A stretch of 64,000 nt of DNA from Chryseobacterium oncorhynchi (GTDB taxonomy: Bacteria > Bacteroidota > Bacteroidia > Flavobacteriales > Weeksellaceae), in the NCBI RefSeq assembly GCF_002899895.1, contig NZ_PPEI02000001.1, positions 1 to 64,000 of the forward strand. Reading direction: 5' to 3'. Below are positions 52,169-61,119 of the stretch, in pieces (the stretch's first letter is position 1; each line of letters opens with the position of its first letter). The notes under the pieces are model-generated. The model made no database searches. It saw nothing but the letters and a program-made list of their open reading frames with translations, and was not told the DNA's origin. Made by a program: the position numbers and the translations under genes.

Positions 52169-53581
52169 CTAGATCCTTTTGGCAAGATTTCCTACCTGTC
52201 TGAGCTTTGCCTGTGTTTCTTCTGACCATGGAAGTCCAATACAAAGCCTCATACAATTTTCAAACTGCTCCTGAAAGGTAAACATTCTTCCGGGAGCAAT
52301 ACTTATATTCTGTTTGATCGCTAAATCATAGAGTTCGGTCGTTCGTATTTTTTTATCAAATTCTACCCATAGAGATAATCCTCCTTGTGGACGGCTGGTT
52401 TTTGTTCCTTCTGGAAAGTATTCAGCGATGGTCTGTACATAGTTTTGATAGTTACTTTGCAGAGTTTTTCGAAGTTGTTGAAGATGTTTTTCATATCTGC
52501 CGGATTTTAGAAAATTAGCAACAGCTTCATTTACAATGGAAATAGAGGAAGTGGAATGCAACAATTTAAGTTTTAATATTTTATCCTTATATTTTCCGGG
52601 AGCAATCCAGCCCACACGATATCCGGGGGCCAATGTTTTTGAAATAGAGCTGCAATAGAGTACATTTCCATCTTTGTCAAAGGATTTGCAACATTTAGGA
52701 CGGGTGGAACCAAAGTAAAGATCACCATATACGTCATCTTCAATCAAAGGAATATTATTTTCTGACAGAATTTTTACAACTTCTTTCTTATTTTCATCCG
52801 ACATACAACTTCCTAAAGGGGAATTAAAATTAGGAATCAACAGGCACAGATCAATCTTGGGCATTAATTTTTTTAATGCATCTATTTCTATTCCGGTGGT
52901 GGGGTGGGTGGGAAGTTCCAACACCTTTAATCCTAATCCATTCGCAAGCTGTAATATTCCCGGATAGCACGGGCTTTCAATGGCAATAGTATCTCCGGGC
53001 TTTCCAAGAGCCATTAGACAGAAAGACAGCGCATTCATGCCGCCGTTGGTAGTAATCAGATCATTTTCATTAAGGTTTCCTCCCCATTGTAATGAGCGTA
53101 CAGCAATCATTCTCCTTAGTTTCAGGTTTCCCTGAAGTTCCTCATATTCTGTTCCGCCATCTTTTAGTTCTCTTATGGCATGTACAATCTCCTTTTTCAG
53201 TTTGGCCTGAGGCAGGAGATCTCCGGACGGAATTCCGATGGAAAAAAAGGTAATGTCTTTCTTTCCCATATTTTCATACACTTTACTGATGAGTTCATCC
53301 GGCTCGTCATTGTTTGCCATTAAAGAAGGACGACTTACTGCAGATAATGGGAGTTTTAAAGATAATAACTGGCTCACAAAATAACCCGATTGTGGCTTTG
53401 ATTCTACGAGAGACTGAGATTCAAGTTCAAGAAAAACACGTTTTGCCGTATTCATGCTTACCTGATGTTCACTACAAAGCATTCTTACTGACGGAAGTTT
53501 GTCTCCTGCCTTTAAAACACCACTTTTGATTTGTGCAGCAATACCATCTGCTATTTCTGTATATAAAAATTCTTTGCTCAT
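52169..53581 (-). CDS. MocR-family regulator (GntR wHTH fused to aminotransferase-like domain)
   Basis: 470 residues. N-terminal GntR winged helix (GDKLPSVRMLCSEHQVSMNTA) followed by a fold-type I aminotransferase domain; the PLP lysine is in SSISKTLAPGYRVGW near residue 310. MocR regulators sense PLP-related or amino-acid ligands and control nearby genes. It is divergent from an EamA-type exporter gene (95-base gap), its most likely target. The stop codon is 3 bases from the convergent Crp gene. Confidence 0.9.
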   Translation of the reverse strand: MSKEFLYTEIADGIAAQIKSGVLKAGDKLPSVRMLCSEHQVSMNTAKRVFLELESQSLVESKPQSGYFVSQLLSLKLPLSAVSRPSLMANNDEPDELISKVYENMGKKDITFFSIGIPSGDLLPQAKLKKEIVHAIRELKDGGTEYEELQGNLKLRRMIAVRSLQWGGNLNENDLITTNGGMNALSFCLMALGKPGDTIAIESPCYPGILQLANGLGLKVLELPTHPTTGIEIDALKKLMPKIDLCLLIPNFNSPLGSCMSDENKKEVVKILSENNIPLIEDDVYGDLYFGSTRPKCCKSFDKDGNVLYCSSISKTLAPGYRVGWIAPGKYKDKILKLKLLHSTSSISIVNEAVANFLKSGRYEKHLQQLRKTLQSNYQNYVQTIAEYFPEGTKTSRPQGGLSLWVEFDKKIRTTELYDLAIKQNISIAPGRMFTFQEQFENCMRLCIGLPWSEETQAKLRQVGNLAKRI

Positions 53582-53676
53582 TTTTTTAAACTGTGCTCAT
53601 GCAAATATACAAAACTGATACTGTGTTTATCAAATTATCCTCTCTAATTTTGACCCATAATTGAAAACTTATTAAA

Positions 53677-54561
53677 ATGATGACAGATACAATTTCAAAA
53701 GATCAGGCTGTAAGCGGTTGGATTAATGGTTTCATAGGAGTATTGCTTTTTAGTGGCTCGATGCCTGCTACCAAGCTTGCTGTGATGGAAATGGACCCTA
53801 TATTTGTGACTATTGCTCGCGCTGTGATAGCCGGAGTATTGGCTCTTTCTGTTTTATTAATTTATAAAGAAAAACGTCCTGCCAAAAATCAGATATTTTC
53901 TTTAGTATTGGTTGCCATAGGATGCGTCATTGGTTTTCCTTTGCTTTCTTCATTGGCGTTGCAATACCTTACTTCTGCACATTCTATTGTATTTTTAGGA
54001 ATGTTGCCTTTGGCTACGGCTATTTTTGGAGTTTTTCGTGGGGGGGAAAGACCACATCCGATATTCTGGTTGTTTTCAATAATCGGTAGTCTTTTGGTGA
54101 TTGGGTATGCTTTTTCTCAAGGAATTTCAGCTTCTCCCATTGGAGATATCCTTATGCTTCTGGCTGTCATCTTGTGTGGATTGGGCTATGCAGAAGGGGC
54201 AAAACTTTCTAAAACGTTAGGTGGGTGGCAAGTAATTTCATGGGCTTTGGTATTATCTTTACCTATTATGCTTCCGTTATTTTTTATTTATTTTCCGTCT
54301 AACTTGGAAGCAGTAAGCTCTAAGGGCTGGTTTGGGCTTGGTTATATTTCCTTATTCAGTATGTTTATTGGATTTATATTTTGGTATAAAGGATTAGCCC
54401 AGGGGGGAATTACGACGGTAGGACAACTTCAGTTGTTACAACCTTTTTTCGGACTTGCTTTGGCTGCATATCTGCTTCATGAGCAGGTGAGCATAGGTAT
54501 GCTGGGTGTAACGATTGGTGTTATTCTCTGTGTTGCAGGCACTAAAAAGTTTGCAAAGTAG
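53677..54561 (+). CDS. EamA/DMT-family exporter
   Basis: 294 residues with ten hydrophobic helices in two EamA repeats, for example GFIGVLLFSGSMPATKLAV at the start and GGITTVGQLQLLQPFFGLALA near the end. The family exports amino acids and other metabolites across the inner membrane. Divergent from the MocR gene, which suggests control by that regulator and an amino-acid-like or vitamin substrate. Confidence 0.88.
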   Translation: MMTDTISKDQAVSGWINGFIGVLLFSGSMPATKLAVMEMDPIFVTIARAVIAGVLALSVLLIYKEKRPAKNQIFSLVLVAIGCVIGFPLLSSLALQYLTSAHSIVFLGMLPLATAIFGVFRGGERPHPIFWLFSIIGSLLVIGYAFSQGISASPIGDILMLLAVILCGLGYAEGAKLSKTLGGWQVISWALVLSLPIMLPLFFIYFPSNLEAVSSKGWFGLGYISLFSMFIGFIFWYKGLAQGGITTVGQLQLLQPFFGLALAAYLLHEQVSIGMLGVTIGVILCVAGTKKFAK

Positions 54562-54651
54562 ATCACTTCTGTACTTCATAACTCAATGACAATAGGTAGA
54601 TTCTTACTGGTGAACAGAAAAGAATCTGCCTAAAATATTTAATTTAAATCC

Positions 54652-55440
54652 TTAGCCTTTATTGATCCTAGGTTTAGCTTTCATAACAGCAAAATAAGAA
54701 GTTGTAAAAGCGGAAAGACTTTGATAGCCTACTTTATAAGCAATTTCACTTAAAGTATACTGCTGGGTGTCTATCAGTTCAATACTTTTCAAAATTCTGG
54801 TCAGTTGAAGGTATTTTTGTAGGGTAATTCCTGTTTCACTTTTAAAAATACGCTGCAGGGTTCTTACAGACATCGTTGCCTTTTCAGCCAGAGAATCTAT
54901 ATCCAGATTATACTTAAAATTGGCATTAATATCATTACAAACGGGAATGAGCCTTGCATCTCTCGGAACAGGAATTTCGAGTCCGCTACTTTCTTTATAA
55001 AAATTGGGAAGACTTTTTAAAATGGCTTTAAAAAAAATGTCTTGTTCCTCATTACTTTCTAATGACTGGTTCCATTTTGAAGCATAAAATAGCATTTCTT
55101 TCAGAACAGGAGGAGCTGCAAAGACCTGTACATTCTGATAAAAATCTTCATCAAAGACAGATTTGAATAAAAAGACCATGAGATTAACCGTTTTTGCCTC
55201 CGAGGTAATTTTATGTGCTTTTCCGGATGGAACCCAAATCACATGGTGTTGTGGGACAAGATAAATTTTCTGATCAATATGAAAATACTGATAACCATCC
55301 TCTACAAAAGTAAGCTGAGCACGGTTGTGAATATGTTCGTAGTCATCATGCTTCCAGTTTTTTTCGCACCAAACATAAGCTTCTTTTTCGATGGTATCTA
55401 CAAACTGGCTTTCCGTTTTTTCAATCAGTCCACATTTCAT
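54652..55440 (-). CDS. AraC family transcriptional regulator
   Basis: 262 residues. N-terminal cupin-like sensor (HNRAQLTFVEDGYQYFHID, then VPQHHVIWVPSGKAHKI) and a C-terminal double HTH (SLAEKATMSVRTLQRIFKSE and LSEIAYKVGYQSLSAFTTSYF). Divergent from the exported flavodoxin-RidA fusion gene with an 84-base gap, so that gene is its probable target. Confidence 0.9.
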   Translation of the reverse strand: MKCGLIEKTESQFVDTIEKEAYVWCEKNWKHDDYEHIHNRAQLTFVEDGYQYFHIDQKIYLVPQHHVIWVPSGKAHKITSEAKTVNLMVFLFKSVFDEDFYQNVQVFAAPPVLKEMLFYASKWNQSLESNEEQDIFFKAILKSLPNFYKESSGLEIPVPRDARLIPVCNDINANFKYNLDIDSLAEKATMSVRTLQRIFKSETGITLQKYLQLTRILKSIELIDTQQYTLSEIAYKVGYQSLSAFTTSYFAVMKAKPRINKG

Positions 55441-55490
55441 ACTGTCGTTTTGTATCTATTTTTTGGCAAATTTAATAAAAACGCCAATAC

Positions 55491-55498
55491 TAATTTTG
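55491..55498 (+). promoter_or_regulatory. Candidate -7 box for the flavodoxin-RidA gene
   Basis: TAATTTTG, a TAnnTTTG match; a TTG at 55463 is the only -33 candidate, with slightly long spacing (25 bases). It lies 26 bases before the ATG. Confidence 0.4.
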
Positions 55499-55524
55499 TA
55501 TTATTAATTTATATCCTATTCAGA

Positions 55525-56661
55525 ATGAAAAAAATATGTTCTTTTTTTATTTTAACTTTACTATTAAGCACCACCTACATTATGGCACAGAATAAAGCTA
55601 AAGTACTTGTACTTATCCATTCGGATAATGGCGGAACCTATGAATTGGCTAAAGAAATCGCCAAAGGAATTGAAAGCGAAAACAATGCTGTTTCATCCAT
55701 CAAATTGGTTAAAGCATCACAAAACCCGAATCTGAAAGGACTTCCGGTAGCAACAGTAGATGAACTTACCAATTATGACGGAATAGCCTTTGGTTCTCCG
55801 GTTTATTTTGGAAATATAAGCACTGGAATGAGTGAGTTTTTATCTAAAACGGTACAAATCTGGACTAGTCATGGGCTGGAGGGTGTTCCCGCAACGGTAT
55901 TTATGTCAGCAGGAAGCGGAGCAGGAAAAGAACTTGCCCTTCAGGCTTTCTGGAATAGTCTTGCAGTACACGGAATGGTTTTGGTATCCAACGGAATTCG
56001 TGGTACTGAAGAGCTTAATAAAGCAATTCCACAAGGAAATAGTGTATTGGGAATTACAAGCATGGCTTCTCTAAAAGATGTTGAACGTCCTACAAAAGGA
56101 GAACGTCATTTGGCAGAGCTTCAAGGAAAAAACTTTGCAAAGGTAGCTTTAGCCCTGAAAGACACTCGTTCTAAAAAAAATACGCCTATCGTGGAAAATC
56201 ATCAGAATTTTAATGAGATTTTAAAACAAAAAAATATTGTTCTTCCCCAGGTTCCTAAGCCTGCCGGAAACTATCAACCGTTTGTACGTTCCGGAAATCT
56301 TGTATTCATCAATCAGGTTGCTTTAAAGGATGGTAAAATCTTCAACGCCGGAAAGTTGGGAATAGATGTCAACGAACAGCAGGTAAAAGATGCTACAAAA
56401 GTTACCATGCTGAATGTATTGTCAGTCCTTAATGAAGCGGTTGGCGGTGATTTAGGAAAAGTAAAGCAATGTGTACAACTTACAGGAATTTTTAATACTA
56501 AAGATGATTATACCAAACATGCAGACCTTATGAATATTGCTTCGGATCTGGCTGTTGAAGTCTTTGGAGAGAAAGGAAAACATGCAAGAGCTACATTTGG
56601 AGCATCATCCATACCTGTTAACTCTTCAGTTGAAATTCAAGCTGTTTTTGAAGTAGAATAG
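55525..56661 (+). CDS. Exported fusion of a flavodoxin-like (WrbA-type) domain with a RidA domain
   Basis: 378 residues from the ATG at 55525; the frame is open further upstream but there overlaps the AraC gene antisense, and this ATG opens a clear signal peptide (MKKICSFFILTLLLSTTYIMA). Residues about 25-200 follow a flavodoxin/WrbA fold (KVLVLIHSDNGGTYELAKEIA, FGSPVYFGNISTGMSEFL, MSAGSGAGKELALQAFW). Residues about 250-378 are a RidA/YjgF domain (YQPFVRSGNLVFINQVALKDG ... ARATFGASSIPVNSSVEIQA); the usual catalytic Arg position reads HARATFG. Both domains are normally separate cytosolic proteins. Export by Sec of an FMN-binding fold is unusual. AraC regulator upstream. Confidence 0.82.
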   Translation: MKKICSFFILTLLLSTTYIMAQNKAKVLVLIHSDNGGTYELAKEIAKGIESENNAVSSIKLVKASQNPNLKGLPVATVDELTNYDGIAFGSPVYFGNISTGMSEFLSKTVQIWTSHGLEGVPATVFMSAGSGAGKELALQAFWNSLAVHGMVLVSNGIRGTEELNKAIPQGNSVLGITSMASLKDVERPTKGERHLAELQGKNFAKVALALKDTRSKKNTPIVENHQNFNEILKQKNIVLPQVPKPAGNYQPFVRSGNLVFINQVALKDGKIFNAGKLGIDVNEQQVKDATKVTMLNVLSVLNEAVGGDLGKVKQCVQLTGIFNTKDDYTKHADLMNIASDLAVEVFGEKGKHARATFGASSIPVNSSVEIQAVFEVE

Positions 56662-56715
56662 ATCCCTTTTGATTTACAGAATCTTTAAATAGTAAAAGTC
56701 TTTTTAAAGTTTTTC

Positions 56716-56776
56716 TCGCAGATTTGGCTGATTGAGCAGATTAATATGACATCTGCGTTATCTGCAAAATCTGCGA
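56716..56776. repeat. REP-like palindromic repeat, copy 2
   Basis: Ends tcgcagattt / aaatctgcga, with internal TCTGC words. Between convergent genes. Confidence 0.65.
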
Positions 56777-56874
56777 ATTTTTTTTAAGGACATATATAAT
56801 TTCAATTTTATTGTAAACAAAACCCTTGTAACTTATTACATAGCTAAAAACGTTTTGCACTTCTAACAAACTAA

Positions 56875-58308
56875 TTATTCAGATAGTTTAGCAAAAACTT
56901 CGGAAATGATTACAATACTTTGCTCCAGCTGATCTTCTGGGAGCGAACCATAACTCAATCTGAATCCATTTACATAATCCCGACTGTATTGCATCGGGTA
57001 GATGATCTTAATATTCTTTTCCAGTAATAAGGCGGTAACAACATCCCAATCCATAGCGGTTTTAGGTGTAATCCAGAATGCTAAACCTCCCTCAGGCAAG
57101 GTGAAATCGGCAACATCTTTCATATATTTTTTCAAAAGGCTGTACACAAAATCCCTTTTATTCTTGTAATGAACAGTCGCTTTTTTAATGTGTTTTTTTA
57201 CGGCTCCGTCCTTAATTAACTGTAAAACGGCCTGTTCCATAATGACATCCCCATGCACATCAATAATCTTCCTTAAATTTCCTATTTTATTTAATAAATC
57301 CTGATTTTTAGTCGCTAAATAGCCAATTCTTAAAGCAGGTGCTACTACTTTACTCAATGTTCCTATATAAACATAATTGTTAAGTTCAGGAAAGCTTGAA
57401 AGTGGTAAGATAGGACGGTATCCAAAATGAAATTCATTATCATAATCATCCTCAATAATTGTGATATTGTGCTTATTAGATAGCTCTATCAACTTTAGTC
57501 TTCTTGATAAGCTCAAGGTAACCGTTGTAGGATATTGTCGGTGAGGTGTTATGTAGATTGCCTTTATATTTTTATGTTGAATTAAAAGTTTTTCAACAGC
57601 TTCAATATTAATCCCTTCTTCATCCACAGATACAGGAAGTAGAGTAGCACCGGTATATTCAAAAGCTTGCCAGGCCGGTTGATACCCTGGGTTTTCTACA
57701 ATCACACAATCACCTGAAGTTAAAAGGCTTTGAGCGGTAAGAAACATTCCCATCTGGCTTCCTCTGGTAATGGATATTTCATTTTCCTGAATCTGCATTC
57801 CGCGTTGATGATTCAGCATTTTTGAAATCATTCTTCGGAACTCAATATCTCCATGTTCGTCTCCATAACCCATCATCTGCCATTTTGCTTTGATACTGAA
57901 AATCTGTCTGTAAGCTCTTGCCAATTCTGTAACAGGAGCAATTTTACTATCCGGATGTCCATCATCAAAACTAATTAACATCCCATTAGCTGTCATAGGC
58001 TGATATTCAGTTTCTGACGTCCTGCTCATGTTCTTTGAATGCAGCACCGGTATTTTATCAGATACAAAAATACCTTTCCTTTCCTTGGAAATAACCCATT
58101 CTTCATTCATTAAAACCTGATATGCTTCTACTACTGTATTTCTATTGATTTTAAGCATTGAAGCCATATTTCGACTGCCCGGAAGTGCATCTCCGGCTTT
58201 TAATCTTCCTGATCGGATATCTGTAATAATCGTATCTGCAATTTGTAAGTAAACTGCTTTATCAAGTTTTTTATCGATTTCAAATTCTAATTTCCAAGGT
58301 CGTAGCAT
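56875..58308 (-). CDS. MocR-family regulator (second)
   Basis: 477 residues. GntR winged helix (GDALPGSRNMASMLKINRNT) plus aminotransferase-like domain with the PLP lysine in YIGTLSKVVAPALRIGYL near residue 320. Divergent from the cupin gene by 99 bases, with TGGACTA/TAGTCCA sites between the two genes. It is therefore the likely regulator of the cupin-DHDPS-thioredoxin operon; the ligand could be an amino acid or a pyridoxal compound. Confidence 0.9.
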   Translation of the reverse strand: MLRPWKLEFEIDKKLDKAVYLQIADTIITDIRSGRLKAGDALPGSRNMASMLKINRNTVVEAYQVLMNEEWVISKERKGIFVSDKIPVLHSKNMSRTSETEYQPMTANGMLISFDDGHPDSKIAPVTELARAYRQIFSIKAKWQMMGYGDEHGDIEFRRMISKMLNHQRGMQIQENEISITRGSQMGMFLTAQSLLTSGDCVIVENPGYQPAWQAFEYTGATLLPVSVDEEGINIEAVEKLLIQHKNIKAIYITPHRQYPTTVTLSLSRRLKLIELSNKHNITIIEDDYDNEFHFGYRPILPLSSFPELNNYVYIGTLSKVVAPALRIGYLATKNQDLLNKIGNLRKIIDVHGDVIMEQAVLQLIKDGAVKKHIKKATVHYKNKRDFVYSLLKKYMKDVADFTLPEGGLAFWITPKTAMDWDVVTALLLEKNIKIIYPMQYSRDYVNGFRLSYGSLPEDQLEQSIVIISEVFAKLSE

Positions 58309-58309
58309 C

Positions 58310-58353
58310 TGGACTATTTATTTATGTGAAAACTGACTCATTTAACTAGTCCA
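58310..58353. promoter_or_regulatory. Inverted-repeat operator candidate for the second MocR regulator
   Basis: TGGACTA (58310-58316) and TAGTCCA (58347-58353) form an inverted pair in the divergent intergenic region, just upstream of the cupin -7 box. From memory this resembles the CTGGAC-containing repeats bound by the MocR protein TauR. Confidence 0.5.
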
Positions 58354-58362
58354 AATATAGGA

Positions 58363-58370
58363 TAATTTTG
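58363..58370 (+). promoter_or_regulatory. Candidate -7 box of the cupin operon
   Basis: TAATTTTG, ten bases after the operator half-site and 37 bases before the ATG. Confidence 0.45.
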
Positions 58371-58407
58371 TCATGCAATAAAGCACAGAACATTAAATTT
58401 TAAAATC

Positions 58408-58863
58408 ATGGACAAAAAAGAATTCAGTTCAAAAGACTTTCACGAAACATTTGCAAGACCAAAGTATGTAAAGCCGGCTTATTTAATTCATAAAAATGTA
58501 GAAAATGCAGGGGAACACAATCAATTTTCAACAGAGAGAAAGCACCCTGTGTTTTTTGTAGATCTTCCCAGTAAAAATGTAAGCATGACTATTGGAGGGC
58601 TTCTTCCGGCACAACAAACAAACAGACACCGCCATACCTATGAAACCGTATTGTTTGTGCTTGAGGGAAAAGGCTGGACAGAAGTAGAGGATGAGCGCGT
58701 TCATTGGGAAGCAGGAGATGCTGTTTATATTCCTTCATGGGCGTGGCATAAGCATCAAAACCTTAGTGATACTGAACCTGCTAAATATATTGCCTGTGAA
58801 AACGCACCACAGCTTCAGAATCTGGGGGTTGCATTGAGGGAAGAAGAGGGAAGAGATCTTTAA
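58408..58863 (+). CDS. Cupin-domain protein
   Basis: 151 residues with one cupin fold. The metal-binding motif 1 is in TNRHRHTYETVLFVLEGKGW and motif 2 in AVYIPSWAWHKHQNL, giving several His ligands. Such proteins include dioxygenases, isomerases and sugar epimerases; the specific reaction is not clear. First gene of a three-gene unit with DHDPS-like and thioredoxin-like genes, controlled probably by the divergent MocR. Confidence 0.85.
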   Translation: MDKKEFSSKDFHETFARPKYVKPAYLIHKNVENAGEHNQFSTERKHPVFFVDLPSKNVSMTIGGLLPAQQTNRHRHTYETVLFVLEGKGWTEVEDERVHWEAGDAVYIPSWAWHKHQNLSDTEPAKYIACENAPQLQNLGVALREEEGRDL

Positions 58864-59003
58864 TCTTCAGCCATTAAGGGGTATTAAGAGTTTGGACTTT
58901 ATCAGTTTTTCATTCATATTAAACTAAGTTCGTCTTACTATCCTCTTAATGGTTCATTTAAAGCATTTCAGAAAAACAAATTTTATTCTAAATAAAAGAA
59001 TTT

Positions 59004-59888
59004 ATGAAAAACGTACCGTTTAAGGGAATTATAGCATATCCTATTACTCCTTTTGATAAAAATGAAAAAGTAGATATTCCTCTTTTCAAGCATTTGGTAG
59101 AAAGGCTGATCACTTCCGGAAGCCATGGAATTGCTCCATTGGGTAGTACAGGAGTAATGCCCTATCTGTCTGATGAAGAAAAGGAGGAAGTTACAGAAGC
59201 AACCTTACAGCAAGTAAAAGGAAGAATCCCAACCCTTGTTGGAGTTTCTAATCTTACAACGGAAAAAACAATTCACCACGCTCAGTTTGCTGAGAAAGCG
59301 GGAGCTGATGCAGTGATGATCATTCCGATGAGTTACTGGAAGCTTACAGACGACGAGATTGTATCGCATTATGATGCGGTAGCCAGTAAAATCTCCATTC
59401 CGATTATGGCCTACAATAATCCTGCAACAAGTGGGGTAGACATGTCACCAGCCTTGTTGAAAAGGCTGCTTGAAATTCCTAACGTAACGATGATTAAAGA
59501 AAGTACGGGAGATATCCAAAGGATGCATTATCTGAGAAGAGAATTGGGGGAAGAAGTGGCATTCTATAACGGTTCAAATCCCTTAGCTCTCGCTGCATTT
59601 TCTGCGGGAGCAAGAGGGTGGTGTACCGCTGCACCTAATCTTATTCCTGAACTTAATATCGGACTTTATAATGCGGTTGAAGAGGGTGATCTTGAAAAGG
59701 CAAAAACGATTTTCTATCAACAGTTTGACCTTTTAAAATTTATTGTCAATAAAGGATTACCAAGAGCTGTAAAATCAGGTCTTAATATTCTGGGTGAAGA
59801 TGGTGGAAATTTAAGAAGTCCTTTAAAACCTCTACACGAAAAAGAAACCGAAGAATTAAAAAATATTATTAAAACTCTTATTCATTAA
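59004..59888 (+). CDS. DHDPS/NAL family aldolase
   Basis: 294 residues, a class I (Schiff base) aldolase barrel. Signatures are PLGSTGVMPYLSDEEK (dihydrodipicolinate-synthase-type GxxGE-like loop), IMAYNNPATSG with the Tyr, and VTMIKESTGD with the Schiff-base Lys near residue 163. It could be a true DapA, but the catabolic-style context (cupin, MocR) points to cleavage or synthesis of a keto acid related to an amino acid or sugar acid. It is followed after 9 bases by a small thioredoxin. Confidence 0.9.
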   Translation: MKNVPFKGIIAYPITPFDKNEKVDIPLFKHLVERLITSGSHGIAPLGSTGVMPYLSDEEKEEVTEATLQQVKGRIPTLVGVSNLTTEKTIHHAQFAEKAGADAVMIIPMSYWKLTDDEIVSHYDAVASKISIPIMAYNNPATSGVDMSPALLKRLLEIPNVTMIKESTGDIQRMHYLRRELGEEVAFYNGSNPLALAAFSAGARGWCTAAPNLIPELNIGLYNAVEEGDLEKAKTIFYQQFDLLKFIVNKGLPRAVKSGLNILGEDGGNLRSPLKPLHEKETEELKNIIKTLIH

Positions 59889-59897
59889 TACAATCTT

Positions 59898-60131
59898 ATG
59901 AAAAAATCCATTTTTTATCATGCAGGATGTCCTGTATGTATCAGCGCAGAACATGATATCGTTAACCTTATAGGTTTGGAAAATGTTGAAATTATCCATT
60001 TAGGAAATGACAAAAACAAAATTGAAGATGCAGAAAAGGCAGGTGTAAAATCTGTACCAGCTTTAGTAACTCCCAATGGGAATGTACTTCACATTAATTT
60101 TGGAGCGTCTATGGAGGATGTGAAAAATTAA
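59898..60131 (+). CDS. Small thioredoxin/glutaredoxin-like protein
   Basis: 77 residues with an N-terminal CPVC motif (C11 and C14) after a beta strand (SIFYHAG), and a cis-Pro loop VKSVPALVTPNG. This is a minimal thioredoxin-like fold, cytoplasmic. It ends the cupin operon with a strong terminator 19 bases downstream. Its link to the aldolase is unclear. Confidence 0.85.
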   Translation: MKKSIFYHAGCPVCISAEHDIVNLIGLENVEIIHLGNDKNKIEDAEKAGVKSVPALVTPNGNVLHINFGASMEDVKN

Positions 60132-60149
60132 TATCATTAATCTTGTATC

Positions 60150-60179
60150 AACGGCTCAATTTCTTGAGCCGTTTTTTTT
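60150..60179 (+). terminator. Terminator of the cupin operon
   Basis: Perfect 10-base stem aacggctcaa / ttgagccgtt with a T8 tail. Confidence 0.9.
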
Positions 60180-60181
60180 AA

Positions 60182-60234
60182 TCTCTCGATGATTTTGCAG
60201 ATCTTTCCAGAATCATCAGCGAAATCGGCGAGAG
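60182..60234. repeat. REP-like palindromic repeat, copy 3 (degenerate)
   Basis: Outer arms tctctcg / cgagaga with internal gcagat words; clearly related to the other copies but diverged. Confidence 0.5.
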
Positions 60235-60257
60235 AATTTATTGTTTATTTTGTACCT

Positions 60258-60764
60258 CTAAATTATTGCATTTCCCTCTATACCGTCAGAATTATTGGTT
60301 TTATGCCCAATTATTGCTGAAGTAACAAAACTGAATAAACTGACCAGTTTTCCGGCTTTGGTATCCCAATAATAGGTTTCTTTAGGTTCTACCCGGATAA
60401 TGGTAACATTGGGATCATCCTTTCCATCAAACCAGGCTTTGGCCAGAGGAGACCATTTTTTTTCTATAGTAGCTTTATCCTTATAAACAGAAGCTTCTCC
60501 GTACACCGAAAGGTATTGGGAATCACCATTGTTCATAAAAAATAATTGTACTCTGCGGTCTTCTTTTATTTCAAAATTCTTATTGCTGGTTCCACTGCTG
60601 ATAAACCAGAGATTTCCGCTGTCATCCGTTTCCTGGAGTGTCATCGGTCTGGAATTGATAGGAGTAGTTTCCAATTCTGTACAGAACATACATATTCGGG
60701 CTTTTTCTGACAATTCTTTGATCTTTTTGATCGCTTCGAGATGGGTGAGATTTTGTGTTGACAT
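60258..60764 (-). CDS. Pyridoxamine 5'-phosphate oxidase-like FMN-binding protein
   Basis: 168 residues, resembling the general stress protein 26 type of PPOX-like split-barrel proteins. SRPMTLQETDDSGNLWFISS and RRVQLFFMNNGDSQYLSVYGEA are characteristic; YYWDTKAGKLVSLFSF lies near the end. It probably binds a flavin and works as a small oxidoreductase; it is not the PdxH enzyme. Single-gene unit. Confidence 0.85.
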   Translation of the reverse strand: MSTQNLTHLEAIKKIKELSEKARICMFCTELETTPINSRPMTLQETDDSGNLWFISSGTSNKNFEIKEDRRVQLFFMNNGDSQYLSVYGEASVYKDKATIEKKWSPLAKAWFDGKDDPNVTIIRVEPKETYYWDTKAGKLVSLFSFVTSAIIGHKTNNSDGIEGNAII

Positions 60765-61113
60765 AATATAATATTTTAAGTGATTGGTATTAATATATTC
60801 AACAGAATGAAGAATAATATGTTATAAACAATTCAAATACCTGACCAAAAGGGAATAAAATATGATACCCAGGCTAGGCCCTTTTCAAATAACAGATGGA
60901 TATTTTTTTAGAAAAAGCAGGAATGTAATGGGATTTTGTATGTTTACACAAATATTTTACTAGAGACAAATTAATGCATTTTTTTCTCGTTGATTTTGCA
61001 AATTAAGCAGATCTTTTCACAATTATCTGCGCAACATGCTTGATATACAAGAGAGTTTTAAGGTATAATTTTACATGTCTCAGGATATTTAGAATGATAA
61101 GTTTTATGTACAT
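60765..61113. other. Intergenic region before the second AraC regulator
   Basis: 349 bases without a gene; contains a degenerate repeat copy at 60985-61036 and the AraC promoter at its end. Confidence 0.5.
60985..61036. repeat. REP-like palindromic repeat, copy 4 (degenerate)
   Basis: Keeps ctcgttgattttgcaaatta and agcag/ctgcgc words of the family but the outer stem is lost. Confidence 0.4.
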
Positions 61114-61116
61114 TTG
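61109..61116 (+). promoter_or_regulatory. -7 box of the second AraC regulator; probably leaderless
   Basis: TACATTTG ends 3 bases before the ATG at 61120, so transcription would begin at or next to the start codon. Confidence 0.5.
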
Positions 61117-61119
61117 AAT

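Noticed and set aside
55213-55524. In-frame extension of the flavodoxin-RidA gene
   Set aside because: It is the antisense of the AraC gene, and the ATG at 55525 opens a proper signal peptide.
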